Shown: positions 53,062 through 61,518, numbered from the stretch's first letter. The stretch is 64,000 nt of DNA from Candidatus Melainabacteria bacterium (GCA_016716405.1 JADJWK010000002.1:806001-870000), one strand, 5' to 3'. Made by a program: numbers and translations. The notes: generated by a model from the letters alone, not told the origin.

Positions 53062-54582
53062 ATGCAAGCGACGCCGACAGAACAGAAAGACAATGCCACT
53101 AAAGGTGGTTCAAACCTTCTCAAGACCCTCGTTCTGGTTCTTATTCTCTGCTGCTTCGCCGGGGCCGCCTATTTTTTTAGTCGTCCGCAAGAAACGCCTC
53201 TCACCCGGGCTATAAAGCTGGTCAGGGAAGGCAAGGCGGCGTTCGCGCTGCCAATGCTGGAGGAGCTTTCCAGAGAACAGCCGGACAACGGCGAGGTCTA
53301 TCCCTGGCTGGCCCGCGGCTATCTGGCCTCGCAGCGCTATGCCGAGGGGCGGACCGCTCTGGACACAGCCCTGCGCCTGAACCTGTCGGCGGAAAAGATC
53401 AAGCCGGTGATCATCGATTTCGCCGACTATTACCAGCGCCGGGGCGATTTCGAGGAAGCCGAGAAGCTTTTTCATTCGGCGGCTCGCATCGGTCCTCCGA
53501 AGCTCTTCGAGGCGGAAAGAGCGAAGATGTACCTGGACTGGGCCGATCAGAACACCAACGAAAACAAGCTCGAAGAAGCCATCCACCATCTCCAGCTCGG
53601 CGAGAGCCTGAGCGGCAGCCTCGATGAAGCCACCATGAAAGCGATTCCGCACAAGCTCAGCGATTGCTACCGCCGCCTGGCAGCCGTCGCCGAGACCCAG
53701 AACCAGGATGACCCGGCGGCTATCAAGCTCCTGGAGAAAAGCCTGAGCGTTTGCGACGAGCCCCTGACCCGGCGAGCCCTGGCGGCTATCTACGCGCGGA
53801 CCGGCAATCCTGAAAAGGCAATCGAGAATTACGAGGCAGTCTGTAACAACGACCCCAATAATCTCGAGGTCCGGCATCATCTCATCGAGCTCCTTCTCGA
53901 GCGCAAAGAGTTCGACAAAGCCCAGACCGCCCTTATCGGTCTTACAGACAAAGAGAAGAGCGTCGAGAATTTCGAGCTCCTGGCCGATGTCAATCTCAAG
54001 CTCAGCAACTATGCCGGCGCTGTCCGGGCTCTGGAGGAAGCTTCCATACTCAGACCGACACCGGAGCTCCTCACCAAGCTCCGAACTACCCTGGTCAACT
54101 GGAGCAATATGCTCATCTCCGAGAAGAAGCTCCAGGAAGCGACTGCGGTCAAGGGCCATGCCGAGAGAGTGGCTGAGCAGCTTGCCATGATGGGGGCGCC
54201 GGTGGGTGCAGACAAGAATGCCGGAAAGGACGAGGAGAAGGCGTGGAATCCCGGCAGCACGCCTGTTTCGATTGTTTTTTCCCGGAACTGGCTGGCCAAG
54301 GACAGCCTCACGCCGGAGGGCAAGATCAAGATTCGCAATATCACCGGCATGCCGATCGAGGACCTCAATCTCACCGCTGTCTTCTTCGACAACACCACCA
54401 GGAAGAAAAACGGTATGGTCGTCTTGCCGGTGGCTTCCCCGGCCCGACCATTTCCCCCGGGCGAGGACCGCTGGCTCTATTTCTCCTGCCCTCACACAGT
54501 CAGGGCGGACCACCAGCTGGCGGTGGTGATCCTCTGGCAGGGGCGTTTTCTAAAAGAGTTTCCGGTCACCAAGCAGCGCTGA
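53062..54582 (+). CDS. Membrane-anchored TPR protein
   Basis: A 506-aa protein. An N-terminal helix (LLKTLVLVLILCCFAGAAYFF cut to about residues 19-38) anchors it, followed by TPR-like repeats from about residue 45 to 365 (VYPWLARGYLASQRYAEGRT, LAAIYARTGNPEKAIENYEA). The last 110 residues are a beta-sandwich-like domain (KIKIRNITGMPIEDLNLTAV, DRWLYFSCPHTVRADHQL). No signature of a known complex. Divergent from the lipase-like gene. Confidence 0.7.
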   Translation: MQATPTEQKDNATKGGSNLLKTLVLVLILCCFAGAAYFFSRPQETPLTRAIKLVREGKAAFALPMLEELSREQPDNGEVYPWLARGYLASQRYAEGRTALDTALRLNLSAEKIKPVIIDFADYYQRRGDFEEAEKLFHSAARIGPPKLFEAERAKMYLDWADQNTNENKLEEAIHHLQLGESLSGSLDEATMKAIPHKLSDCYRRLAAVAETQNQDDPAAIKLLEKSLSVCDEPLTRRALAAIYARTGNPEKAIENYEAVCNNDPNNLEVRHHLIELLLERKEFDKAQTALIGLTDKEKSVENFELLADVNLKLSNYAGAVRALEEASILRPTPELLTKLRTTLVNWSNMLISEKKLQEATAVKGHAERVAEQLAMMGAPVGADKNAGKDEEKAWNPGSTPVSIVFSRNWLAKDSLTPEGKIKIRNITGMPIEDLNLTAVFFDNTTRKKNGMVVLPVASPARPFPPGEDRWLYFSCPHTVRADHQLAVVILWQGRFLKEFPVTKQR

Positions 54583-54609
54583 GCCCGAGCTGAGCTAAAA
54601 TAATCTACT

Positions 54610-55170
54610 ATGAATGCTGAGACCAACTGCCGGCACGAATATGTGATCATCTACCAGCGCAAGCTGAAGGGGCTCGATCGCCGTCTGGTGGGTACCCGCG
54701 CTTTCTTGCCCGTGGGCTTCAAAGCCATCGACTTCAAGCATTTGAGTCCCGGAAGCTTCTGCTTTTGCACCCGCTGCCGGAAACGGCTTTTCCCCCGGCG
54801 CTCACCGGCGGAAAAGGAAATGGAGCGCCAGGAGCGCAAGCGAGTCAAGGCCGAGGCTGAGGCAGCCGCCGCCGCCCTGGTGGACAGCATACCTTTCGGT
54901 CTTTCCGGGGGTGTGGGGCACCTCCTGGATGACGAGGAGGAAGACCGGGACGAGGACCTGGAAGAAGACCAGGAGGAGGACGAGGACTTCCAGGACGATA
55001 TTTCGGCAGGCGAAGGTGACGTCGAAGACGACGCTCCGGACGATATCGACATCCATGTCGATGAGCTGGAAGTCGAATCTGTGGATGTCGAGGATATAAA
55101 GGCAGAAGGTGTTAAGCTTTCAACAGACGATGACGAGTCCTGTGCACTCGATGACGATGAGGAGTCGTAA
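54610..55170 (+). CDS. Zinc-ribbon protein with long acidic tail
   Basis: A 186-aa protein. The first 65 residues include a CFCTRC zinc-knuckle pair after a beta-rich start (HEYVIIYQRKLKGLDRR). A basic helix follows (EMERQERKRVKAEAEA). From residue 105 on it is dominated by Asp/Glu (DEEEDRDEDLEEDQEEDED). No family recognised. It precedes two membrane-protein genes on the same strand. Confidence 0.6.
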   Translation: MNAETNCRHEYVIIYQRKLKGLDRRLVGTRAFLPVGFKAIDFKHLSPGSFCFCTRCRKRLFPRRSPAEKEMERQERKRVKAEAEAAAAALVDSIPFGLSGGVGHLLDDEEEDRDEDLEEDQEEDEDFQDDISAGEGDVEDDAPDDIDIHVDELEVESVDVEDIKAEGVKLSTDDDESCALDDDEES

Positions 55171-55172
55171 CC

Positions 55173-55316
55173 ATGTTCAAATTCATTGACAAACTGATCT
55201 GTCTTTTCGTGACCCTGCCGCCTGTCTATCTGGCTTTCAGATTTCTGCGCTGGTATCTGAAGAGCGAGGCGACAGAGGAGCAGGAGGCTGAAGAGCCCGT
55301 CGAGCAGCCCTCCTAG
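55173..55316 (+). CDS. 47-aa single-pass membrane protein
   Basis: A short ORF with GGAG about 9 nt before its ATG, starting 2 bp after the upstream stop codon. MFKFIDKLICLFVTLPPVYL opens an amphipathic/hydrophobic helix followed by RFLRWYLK and an acidic tail (EEQEAEEPVEQPS). The tight spacing and ribosome binding site support translation. Function unknown. Confidence 0.55.
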   Translation: MFKFIDKLICLFVTLPPVYLAFRFLRWYLKSEATEEQEAEEPVEQPS

Positions 55317-55347
55317 CCAGTTCAGGATACTTTGACCTGGAGGTCTC

Positions 55348-55941
55348 ATGGCGGGACTGTTCCGATACATTCTAGGAACGATTAGAGCGATTCTGGTGAT
55401 GGCGCTTGGTATCGGTGGTGGTATCGGCATGCTTTGCTTCATTTTCATCATAGTCCTGCACAACGAGCAGAACGCTTTTATCGACGCAGCTAAATGGGGA
55501 CTATCCATAGGGCTCGTGGTGGCGATCATCTTGACCTTCGTCTTCCTCCTTCTCGATCTATCCGCTCATTTGTACCTGGCAAAGGGAACTCATCATAAGC
55601 GCATCTGGGATCTCGAGCAGCACCGCGAGCTCGAGGTGGAGGGCAGCTCCAAGGAAGTCCTCGCGGCCAGCCGGGAAGCCCTGCTCTCGATACCGTATAT
55701 AGAGTCGGTCACAGACGATGTCGAGAATCTCGTCAGCCGGGCGACCTCCGGGGCGAGCTGGCGCTCGGGAGGCGAGTATATCGAGGTCGAGATCAACCCG
55801 CTATCCGAGAACAGATGGTATGTCAAGTGCTCCAGCAAGAACAAGAACAACAAGAGCGTTTTCGATTACGGCAAGAACTTCGAGAATGTCGAAGCCTGGT
55901 TCTCGAAGATGAAAAAGAACGCCAGGGTCCGGTCTGTTTGA
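55348..55941 (+). CDS. Two-helix membrane protein of unknown function
   Basis: A 197-aa protein with two transmembrane helices (about residues 8-38 and 48-75) and a soluble C-terminal domain (ASREALLSIPYIESVTDDVE, YIEVEINPLSENRWYVKCSS) of alternating strands and helices. CTGGAGG lies before the ATG. No family recognised. Third gene of a probable small operon beginning at 54610. Confidence 0.62.
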   Translation: MAGLFRYILGTIRAILVMALGIGGGIGMLCFIFIIVLHNEQNAFIDAAKWGLSIGLVVAIILTFVFLLLDLSAHLYLAKGTHHKRIWDLEQHRELEVEGSSKEVLAASREALLSIPYIESVTDDVENLVSRATSGASWRSGGEYIEVEINPLSENRWYVKCSSKNKNNKSVFDYGKNFENVEAWFSKMKKNARVRSV

Positions 55942-55984
55942 CTTTGACATCCGGACGGCTACAGGTGATACAATTAACGGGTAC

Positions 55985-56060
55985 GCGGGTGTAGCTCAGT
56001 CGGTAGAGCGACAGCTTCCCAAGCTGTAGGTCGCGAGTTCGAGACTCGTCGCCCGCTCCA
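55985..56060 (+). tRNA. tRNA-Gly (anticodon CCC)
   Basis: 76 nt with encoded CCA. Acceptor GCGGGTG pairs with CGCCCGC (one T-G), with discriminator T. The D-arm has AGCTCAGTCGGTAGAGC. The anticodon stem ACAGC/GCTGT encloses TTCCCAA (anticodon CCC). The T-arm has GAGTTCGAGACTC. A promoter-like TTGACT and TACAAT (about 55940-55975) lies upstream. Confidence 0.95.
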
Positions 56061-56067
56061 CTTTTAG

Positions 56068-56265
56068 AGATTCGAGATTTTCGCCGGGGCCCAATGCGTA
56101 GGAAAGGCTGCCGACGATATCGGCTTTTCCTTTGATGAAGTCGGCCGCATGACGCATAGGACGGCTCCCGGTCTGAGCCCGGTATCCTTCGAATACGACC
56201 TGGCCGGACGCGTGACCCTGGTGTCTGCCTCTCCGGGTATCGACTTCGGCAAGCTACCTCTATAG
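56068..56265 (+). pseudogene. RHS/YD-repeat protein remnant next to tRNA-Gly
   Basis: Directly after the tRNA a frame free of stops encodes FSFDEVGRMTHRTAPG and SFEYDLAGRVTLVSAS, the YDxxGR pattern of RHS repeats, ending GKLPL-stop. There is no start codon or upstream repeat region. It is probably the 3' scrap of an RHS-type gene left after deletion or insertion at the tRNA. Confidence 0.55.
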
Positions 56266-56298
56266 CAGTTCAAGAGCTATTGCAGTTCAAGAACTATT
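56265..56298 (+). repeat. 17-bp tandem duplication before the TPR gene
   Basis: GCAGTTCAAGAGCTATT (56265-56281) is followed at once by GCAGTTCAAGAACTATT (56282-56298), one mismatch. The second copy ends at the ATG of the TPR gene, so the duplication altered its 5' leader; no ribosome binding site is visible there. Confidence 0.9.
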
Positions 56299-57213
56299 AT
56301 GGAGCGCGCATATTCTCTCCTTGATGAACACGAGGTCCAGGAGGCTCGAGAGATTGGCGAAGAGCTCAAGAAAGTTAGATTCTCCGGGGGATTCGAGATT
56401 CTAGCGGCCTGTTGCCTGCAAGACGACGATCAAGAAGGTGCGATAAAGATCCTCGAGGAAGGAACGTCCGTTGTGCCGCAAGCCTGGCCACTCTGGCGAC
56501 AACTCGGCATTCTCTATTCCGACCAGAAGAGGCATGATCTGGCTAGAAGCTGCTACGAAGAGGCACTTGCTTGTCCCGGGGTTGAAGAGCCGCTTCTCAG
56601 ATTCGACCAGGCGCTTGTGCACTACAGAGAATGGCGCCACGACGAAGCGCTCAGATTGCTTGATGCTCTGCCAGAGAAATGGAAGGTTCCGTCGGCCGCG
56701 TTGAAGGCTTCGGTATTGAACGGGCTGGAACGCTATGAAGAGGCGATCGATCATTGCAGGTTTTTCCTGGAGAACAATGCAGAGAACTTCAGCGCTCGTG
56801 AGCAAGGCACCTTGATGGTGGAGCTGGCAGTAGCCCTCTGGGAGAAAGACAAGAGCCCTGAAGCTCTTCCTCTTTTGCGGAGAGCCGTGGTCATGGCATC
56901 GGACCTCTATGCACTTCAGAAACTCCGAGAGCTCAACGACCGGCGCTCCGCGCAGGCACGTCATTTCTGCTTGATAGTTAAGGGGAAGTGGCACGAGCCC
57001 TTTGACGGAGAGAGCCATGTCCTGCAGTTTTTGAGAGCTCTCGAGGTGGTGGCAGATTCTCCGGAAGAGGCGTTGGGCTTCGCCAGGGAGCTGGAGCCCG
57101 AGCCAGTCGCGGCGAGTCTGGTCATTGATGAATACGAAGAGATGGAAGCGCAGCCGGGCCTTCTCAAGGGAGTGTACGAAGCAACCGGACACATTTTCTT
57201 CGAGAAGGAATAA
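56299..57213 (+). CDS. TPR-repeat protein
   Basis: A 304-aa soluble helical protein with TPR-type repeats (WPLWRQLGILYSDQKRHDLA, LLRFDQALVHYREWRHDEAL, LKASVLNGLERYEEAIDHCR) over residues about 30-210. A mixed C-terminal region follows. No signal peptide. The ATG at 56299 lacks a ribosome binding site. It converges on the repeat protein at 57215-57514 with a 1-bp gap. Confidence 0.65.
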   Translation: MERAYSLLDEHEVQEAREIGEELKKVRFSGGFEILAACCLQDDDQEGAIKILEEGTSVVPQAWPLWRQLGILYSDQKRHDLARSCYEEALACPGVEEPLLRFDQALVHYREWRHDEALRLLDALPEKWKVPSAALKASVLNGLERYEEAIDHCRFFLENNAENFSAREQGTLMVELAVALWEKDKSPEALPLLRRAVVMASDLYALQKLRELNDRRSAQARHFCLIVKGKWHEPFDGESHVLQFLRALEVVADSPEEALGFARELEPEPVAASLVIDEYEEMEAQPGLLKGVYEATGHIFFEKE

Positions 57214-57214
57214 G

Positions 57215-57514
57215 TTAACGCGAAGCCGGCGCGCAATTTTCCGCTGCGATCCTGTCCAGAGTCTTCTGTGCCCTGAATGCGATGTATGGATTGATATCGT
57301 CGGTCAGCTTGCCAAGAATCTCAGTTGTAATGTTGTGGTTCTCGGCCACGGCAAACCTTATGTCCGGATTGTCATCGTTGGCGAGCATCGGCAGAACGGA
57401 AAGGGGTGTGTTTGAATGATCCGCTATCGCCATTTTCAGTTCAATGTCAGAGCTTACAGCCAAACGGCTCAAAAGAAAGCCCGGAGCATCATCGTCCTTG
57501 CTGATTTCTCTCAT
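57215..57514 (-). CDS. Leucine-rich-repeat-variant/HEAT-like helical repeat protein
   Basis: A 99-aa protein of short helical repeats (LSRLAVSSDIELKMAIADHS, DDNPDIRFAVAENHNITTEI, DDINPYIAFRAQKTLDRIA), the pattern of LRV/HEAT proteins. The ATG at 57514 overlaps the end of the upstream regulator remnant (GGATGA). The in-frame sequence upstream (RLDW) also reads on, so it may be the surviving 3' part of a longer gene joined to a broken PAS domain. Confidence 0.55.
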   Translation of the reverse strand: MREISKDDDAPGFLLSRLAVSSDIELKMAIADHSNTPLSVLPMLANDDNPDIRFAVAENHNITTEILGKLTDDINPYIAFRAQKTLDRIAAENCAPASR

Positions 57515-58021
57515 CCAGTCCAGCCGAATGTCCTTTCCGCCTGCTTATTCCAGTCCGTAATCTCTAGCCTCGCATCCATCGATATGAAGGCGTCATAAGA
57601 GTCCTCCAGCACCAGTTTCATGCGCTCTTCACGGAGGCGCTGGTCCAGTGCCACTCGATTTCGCTCAGATCCATAGTGCAAGCGTAGCGCAAGGGATTCC
57701 TCGATTTCGCTTCCCCTGACTATGTAGTCCTGCGCTCCGTTTCGAATGAAGCCTAGAGCCACCTGATGCTCAGCGTGAACCGACTGAACAACGATGCATT
57801 GACTCTTGTTGAGCTCTTGCAGCCTGGCGAAGCTCTCCAAACCGCTGCACTCGGTGTTCGATATATCAATCAGGACAGCGTCAACGCAAAGATCCAGCTC
57901 GGCTATTGCCTCTCTGTCGCCGGCGACATAAAGGCGCGTGAATTTTGGAGTTGAAAGGAAGAGAGCTCCGTTCGCCTGCCTGGCGAACGGTTCCGACACA
58001 TCGGCTGCAGCAAGCTGCACG
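57511..58021 (-). pseudogene. Receiver-PAS regulator, 3' remnant
   Basis: The frame encodes the second half of a receiver domain (DAVLIDISNTECSGLESFAR, then FIRNGAQDYIVRGSE), a linker, and the beginning of a PAS domain (DSYDAFISMDARLEITDWNK, then ERTFGWTG). The PAS domain stops after about 35 residues, where 100 or more are normal, and the receiver lacks its first strand and helix. The missing N-terminus appears at 61212-61337 beyond the IS element. Interrupted by insertion and truncated at its 3' end. Confidence 0.65.
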
Positions 58022-58058
58022 CCTCTGTGTCGGTGCAGGTGGATACCACAGAGAAGAG

Positions 58059-58086
58059 CTGGGCCCGGCTTCCGTGCCGGGCCCAG
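58059..58086 (-). terminator. GC-rich hairpin near the IS21 right end
   Basis: CTGGGCCCGGC (58059-58069) pairs perfectly with GCCGGGCCCAG (58076-58086). It lies beyond the last IS gene and just inside the IS end; it may end IS transcripts or block read-in from outside. No strong T-run. Confidence 0.5.
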
Positions 58087-58120
58087 TCGCGTGGTGGATT
58101 GGTTACCCCGTCGCGAGCGA

Positions 58121-58321
58121 CTACATCCAGGGCTCGAGGCATGAAGGGCAGTAGTGTTCGGTCGCGTTCTTTCGGCACTCCCATTGATCCCGCTCAGCAC
58201 GCAGCACTAATTCGTGAACGCATTGATCAAGATCGTCGTTGAGATTTCTTGCGGCCACCAGCTTTTCTTCATAGGGCTCGTTGCAGTGGTTGCATTCAAG
58301 GTAAATCATGACTCTAAGCAT
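58121..58321 (-). CDS. IS21-associated zinc-ribbon protein (66 aa)
   Basis: A small protein with CNHC and CPSC pairs (MIYLECNHCNEPYEEKL; HYCPSCLEPWM at the end). The ATG at 58321 overlaps the 3' end of istB by 8 bp, so it is translationally coupled to istB; an ATG at 58309 is possible. Its position inside the IS boundaries makes it an accessory or passenger gene. It is intact, unlike istA. Confidence 0.6.
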   Translation of the reverse strand: MLRVMIYLECNHCNEPYEEKLVAARNLNDDLDQCVHELVLRAERDQWECRKNATEHYCPSCLEPWM

Positions 58322-59069
58322 TTTTCTTCTCCTTCGTCTTTCGTTTCTTCTCCTTCTCAGCCGCTCGTTCCTGAGCTTCTTTGTACCGGTAGGAGTCTGC
58401 CTCAATCGAGATGATCTCCGCTTTGTGGACAAGCCGATCAACCAGCGTCACGACACAGGCTGCGTTCGGGAACACGGAGCCCCACTCCTGGAAGGGTCGA
58501 TTGGTGGTGACAACAGTCGACCGGTTTTGATATCGTGCATTGATGACCTCGTAAAGCAGGTCAGCATACCGATTGTCATAGCTCAGATACCCGACCTCAT
58601 CGATGATCAGAAGATCGTAAGCACTGTACCGATTCAGGCAGCGGCGACGCGTGAATGAACCGTCGGCAGCTGACAGCTCGTCCAGCAGCTGGCTGGCTTT
58701 AGTGAATCGAACGGAGTGTCCGGCTAACAGCGCCTGATTGCCCAGATTTTGAGCAATCATAGTCTTGCCGTTACCGTTTGGTCCCAGGAAGATAACGTTG
58801 TTGGCACCATCGAGGAATTGAAGGGAGAACAACTCGTCGATTAGCTCACGGTCTATTCTCTTCGGCCATTTCCAATCGAAGTCCGACATGGGCTTGAATT
58901 GCCCGAGCTTCGCTTCCTTGATCCTCCTGTCCATGCTGCGCTGAGCCCGCTCCGTTTCCTCTTCCTGAAGAAATGTCGGGAGCCAGTCCTGGCTGCAGTA
59001 CTTCTCCCAGTATCTCACCATCGAATGAAGCCCGAGCTCTTTTGCCTTTTCTTTCAGATCTTGAATCAT
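58314..59069 (-). CDS. istB: IS21 transposition helper ATPase IstB
   Basis: A 251-aa AAA+ ATPase. The Walker A motif is GPNGNGKTMIAQ (about residue 96) and Walker B is YDLLIIDEVGYLSYD. The sensor-I-like stretch STVVTTNRPFQEW follows, with a C-terminal VTLVDRLVHKAEII. It assembles with IstA at the target DNA. The frame is intact. The ATG overlaps the istA stop (4 bp). Confidence 0.92.
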   Translation of the reverse strand: MIQDLKEKAKELGLHSMVRYWEKYCSQDWLPTFLQEEETERAQRSMDRRIKEAKLGQFKPMSDFDWKWPKRIDRELIDELFSLQFLDGANNVIFLGPNGNGKTMIAQNLGNQALLAGHSVRFTKASQLLDELSAADGSFTRRRCLNRYSAYDLLIIDEVGYLSYDNRYADLLYEVINARYQNRSTVVTTNRPFQEWGSVFPNAACVVTLVDRLVHKAEIISIEADSYRYKEAQERAAEKEKKRKTKEKKNA

Positions 59070-60562
59070 TGCTGGTCCTCCTTGCTGGCATGAAGGACGT
59101 CATAATCGGCCAGGTCATGCGGGACTACTACAAGGTTCTGAATGCGAGGATCAGGAGGCACGGCAATTGCTACCGGCTCCGGCAGGCTCTGCTCGCGCCG
59201 CCGACGCTCAAGAACCTGCCGGACAGCAGACACGTGGCAAGCTTGAGCTTCTACCGCCTCAGAGACGCCTTGCTCCAGCTCGACTGCACCATAGAGGTCT
59301 AGAAGATTCAAGAGCCCGGAAGTGAGAGCACCGAGATTTTGACCGCGCTGAGCCGCCAGCTGCAAGATCTTGCTGTCGTTGGCGACGCCAGACGAAGTCT
59401 GTCCATGCCCCGGTGCTTCTTCGCCTCCCGCTTTTGCTCCTTGAGCTCCTCGATGTGCTTCTGGTCCTCTATCTGAGCCCCTTTGTCCCAGGAACGCCTG
59501 TGACATGCGACCTCAGTCAACCCGCTCATGACTCGAACTGTCTCGAGGTCTGCCACCACTTGCAGGGTCTTTCTCACGAGAATGTGCGGCACGCTGTAGT
59601 CATTCAGGTCGAATCTGACGTACGGAGTCTTGCCGACCCGGGCCGAGCACCTCTCGTAAACAGGAAAGTGGTTGTCCGGCAATGCAATCAGATTCGGCTT
59701 CTCGAGCTCGAATGCCTGAGCCACGGTCATGCTTCGATCTTCCGCACAACGCCTCTGCGCCGCCACTCCTCGGCACCAGTCCAGTGCCTGCCTGTTCAGA
59801 TCCTCCAGGTCGCTGTACTCCCGAGCAGCAAAGAAGGACTTTCGGATGTACGAGATCGCCCTCTCGACCCTCCCTTTCTCATTACCTCTGGCAACATTCA
59901 CCGGCACCGGCTCGAACCGATAGTGCCCAGCCCAGCTCTGCAAGAGTCTCGTTGAACCGGATGGCGTCCCCGCTTCTCTCAATGACGGCTGACTTCAGAT
60001 TGTCGTACAGGAGCTTTCTGGGCAAACGCTCAAAGAACTCGAAGGCATCAACATGACCTCGAAGAAAGTTCGGCATCGCTTCTCCAAGGTAGAACCTCAG
60101 AAAAATCATCCTGGACCAGGAGAGCACCATCACGAATGCCAACAGGCGGCGTTCTGCATTCCCGATCCTGATCTTGCTAAAATGCGCCCAGTCCACCTGC
60201 CCCTGCTCTCCAGGCAGCGTCCGAACTCGCAAATACGCCTCCGCCTCGTACGGACGATACTTGGCGACGATATCCCTGAAGTGATCCACGCCGCCCACGT
60301 AGCCTCTCGCCTTCACCATCTCGTGCAACCGGGTCGCCGTCAGCTTCGGATACTTCTTCAGCGTCTCCTGGATGAATGGAATGAACGGATCTGCCATGGA
60401 GCGCCGGATGATTAGCCTGTCGCCAGGCGCGCCATCTTCCTTCAACACTCGCTTGACGACCGAATGATGCACATCTAGCTGATTTGCAATTGTCGTGATC
60501 GGCCACTTCTCAACATGGAAGAAGCGCAATATCGCAGCTTCTATCTCCTTTGAAACAGTCAT
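59066..60562 (-). pseudogene. istA: IS21 transposase IstA, two frameshifts
   Basis: Translation in three pieces covers one IstA. Part 1 starts MTVSKEIEAAILRFFHVEKW (HTH, then GQVDWAHFSKI with the first catalytic Asp). Part 2 contains NVARGNEKGRVERAISYIRK (catalytic Glu region). Part 3 contains NDSKILQLAAQRGQ. Part 1 shifts near 59926-59931, where a G-run looks one base too long (AELG to HYRFEP). Part 2 shifts near 59390-59400. Without repair no full transposase can be made. The element is therefore probably immobile on its own. Confidence 0.85.
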
Positions 60563-60581
60563 CTTCTTCTCCTTGCTTTCG

Positions 60582-61002
60582 TTATACACGCCGGCGCAGG
60601 CTCGAGCCTGTCCATCGGCGCACGACAAAGCCGCACCTCTTCCCACAGCTCTTGCAGTGCAAGGGTCTCAGAGATGTCTCGGGTTGTAATGTGGATGAAA
60701 GGACGGCTTCCTGCTCCGCCTGCTCAACTATTTCAGGAGCATCGGATTCTGTGAAGGACTGATGCGTCACTTTCTCCTCTTGTCTAATCCTGTAGGCCGC
60801 TTGACGAGCGGCATGCTTTCGAGCACCTTCGAATGTCCTTTGATACCTGGCCCCTGCTAGCCGGAGCGATTGCTGCCTGGCCCAGGTTCGAGCACTCTTG
60901 CGTGCAATACCGGTTACGAAAGTCACAATCCTGGCACAGGACCGTGAGGGCTCTGCACCAGCTGCAAGTAAATATCCGACCAACCGCTTCCTCGCCCTCC
61001 AC
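60582..61002 (-). pseudogene. IS21-associated cysteine-rich accessory protein, frameshifted
   Basis: The first frame starts MEGEEAVGRIFTCSWCRALT and holds CQDCDFRNRYCTQECSNL. A second frame continues RQQSLRLAGARYQRTFEG, HAARQAAYRIRQEEKVTHQS, and ends with CKSCGKRCGF. They join near 60888-60891, where a GGG run appears one base too long. Such YC-x-C-ARQxSLRxAGxRYQ-HAARQ-YRxRxxKVTHQ proteins are found beside istA in other IS21-type elements (recalled, not searched). Role unknown; the Cys pairs suggest zinc binding. Confidence 0.65.
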
Positions 61003-61211
61003 TCTCCATTAGGAAAAGCGACTGGACAGCTGCATCCTGGTGATCGATAGTAATCACAACATCGTCTTCCACGATGTCTGGGGATTCGAGGTACCAGCTC
61101 GAGTCCCTTTCGCTTCTCCGGCTTCTCAATCTCTCTGCTTGATTAGCCGAACTCAATCTATGCTCTGGATATACGCCCGGCGACGGCGGCTATCCACCGC
61201 GCTTTTCGCCG

Positions 61212-61337
61212 CATAACTTCGGGTTTACATCGCCGCTAACACCTCTCCGGCGAACGGGCGCCGTTCGGCAATTTCATAGCCGAGTCGTTCGAGGAGAGCA
61301 CAAGACTCCGTCGCGCCCGAAGGCGTGTCCTCCATCA
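61212..61337 (-). pseudogene. Receiver-domain regulator, 5' remnant
   Basis: A 41-codon ORF reading MRILVMEDTPSGATESCALL then ERLGYEIAE: the first strand, acidic pocket and first helix of a response-regulator receiver domain. Its frame runs into the IS21 left end at 61241 and stops inside it. It matches the part missing from the receiver-PAS remnant at 57511-58021. Removing the IS and one CCTCT copy leaves the two halves off by one frame, so further decay followed. Confidence 0.6.
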
Positions 61338-61356
61338 CGAGAATTCGCATGGTGTT

Positions 61357-61518
61357 TCACTCTTGCTGCAGTGAATCTCGAGCCAGAAAGACTCCGCGAG
61401 GTGTTTGCCGGCCAATCAAAATCCACTGTGATAGGGCTGGGGATTTGAGGCCAAAACTGTTCTCGGCAGCTTTGTTCGAAGGAGTTTCCGACAAAATCCA
61501 TACATCAGATAATCTCAT
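61357..61518 (-). CDS. Possible small protein upstream of the broken regulator
   Basis: A 53-aa ORF (MRLSDVWILSETPSNKAAEN at the start; ends LARDSLQQE) whose stop lies 19 bp before the receiver-domain ATG, as in an operon. No ribosome binding site or family recognised. The following 373 bp (61519-61891) show no supportable gene. Confidence 0.25.
   Translation of the reverse strand: MRLSDVWILSETPSNKAAENSFGLKSPALSQWILIGRQTPRGVFLARDSLQQE

Larger units (their letters stand above)
58027..61241 (-). mobile_element. Decayed IS21-family insertion sequence
   Basis: Contains istB, a frameshifted istA, and two small zinc-binding ORFs, all on the minus strand. I place the ends at 58027/58028 and 61241. 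Reading inward they start TGTCGGTGCAGGTGGATACC and TGTTAGCGGCGATGTAAACC, 12 of 20 identical. Both are flanked outside by the 5-bp direct repeat CCTCT (58022-58026 and 61242-61246), a size known for IS21. Length about 3.2 kb is long for IS21, accounted for by the extra ORFs. Ends are my best estimate. Confidence 0.7.

Noticed and set aside
57903..58184. Minus-strand frame that joins directly to the 5' regulator remnant after removing the IS
   Set aside because: It keeps frame with the receiver start but encodes no receiver residues and soon stops; the receiver-like residues lie one frame over.
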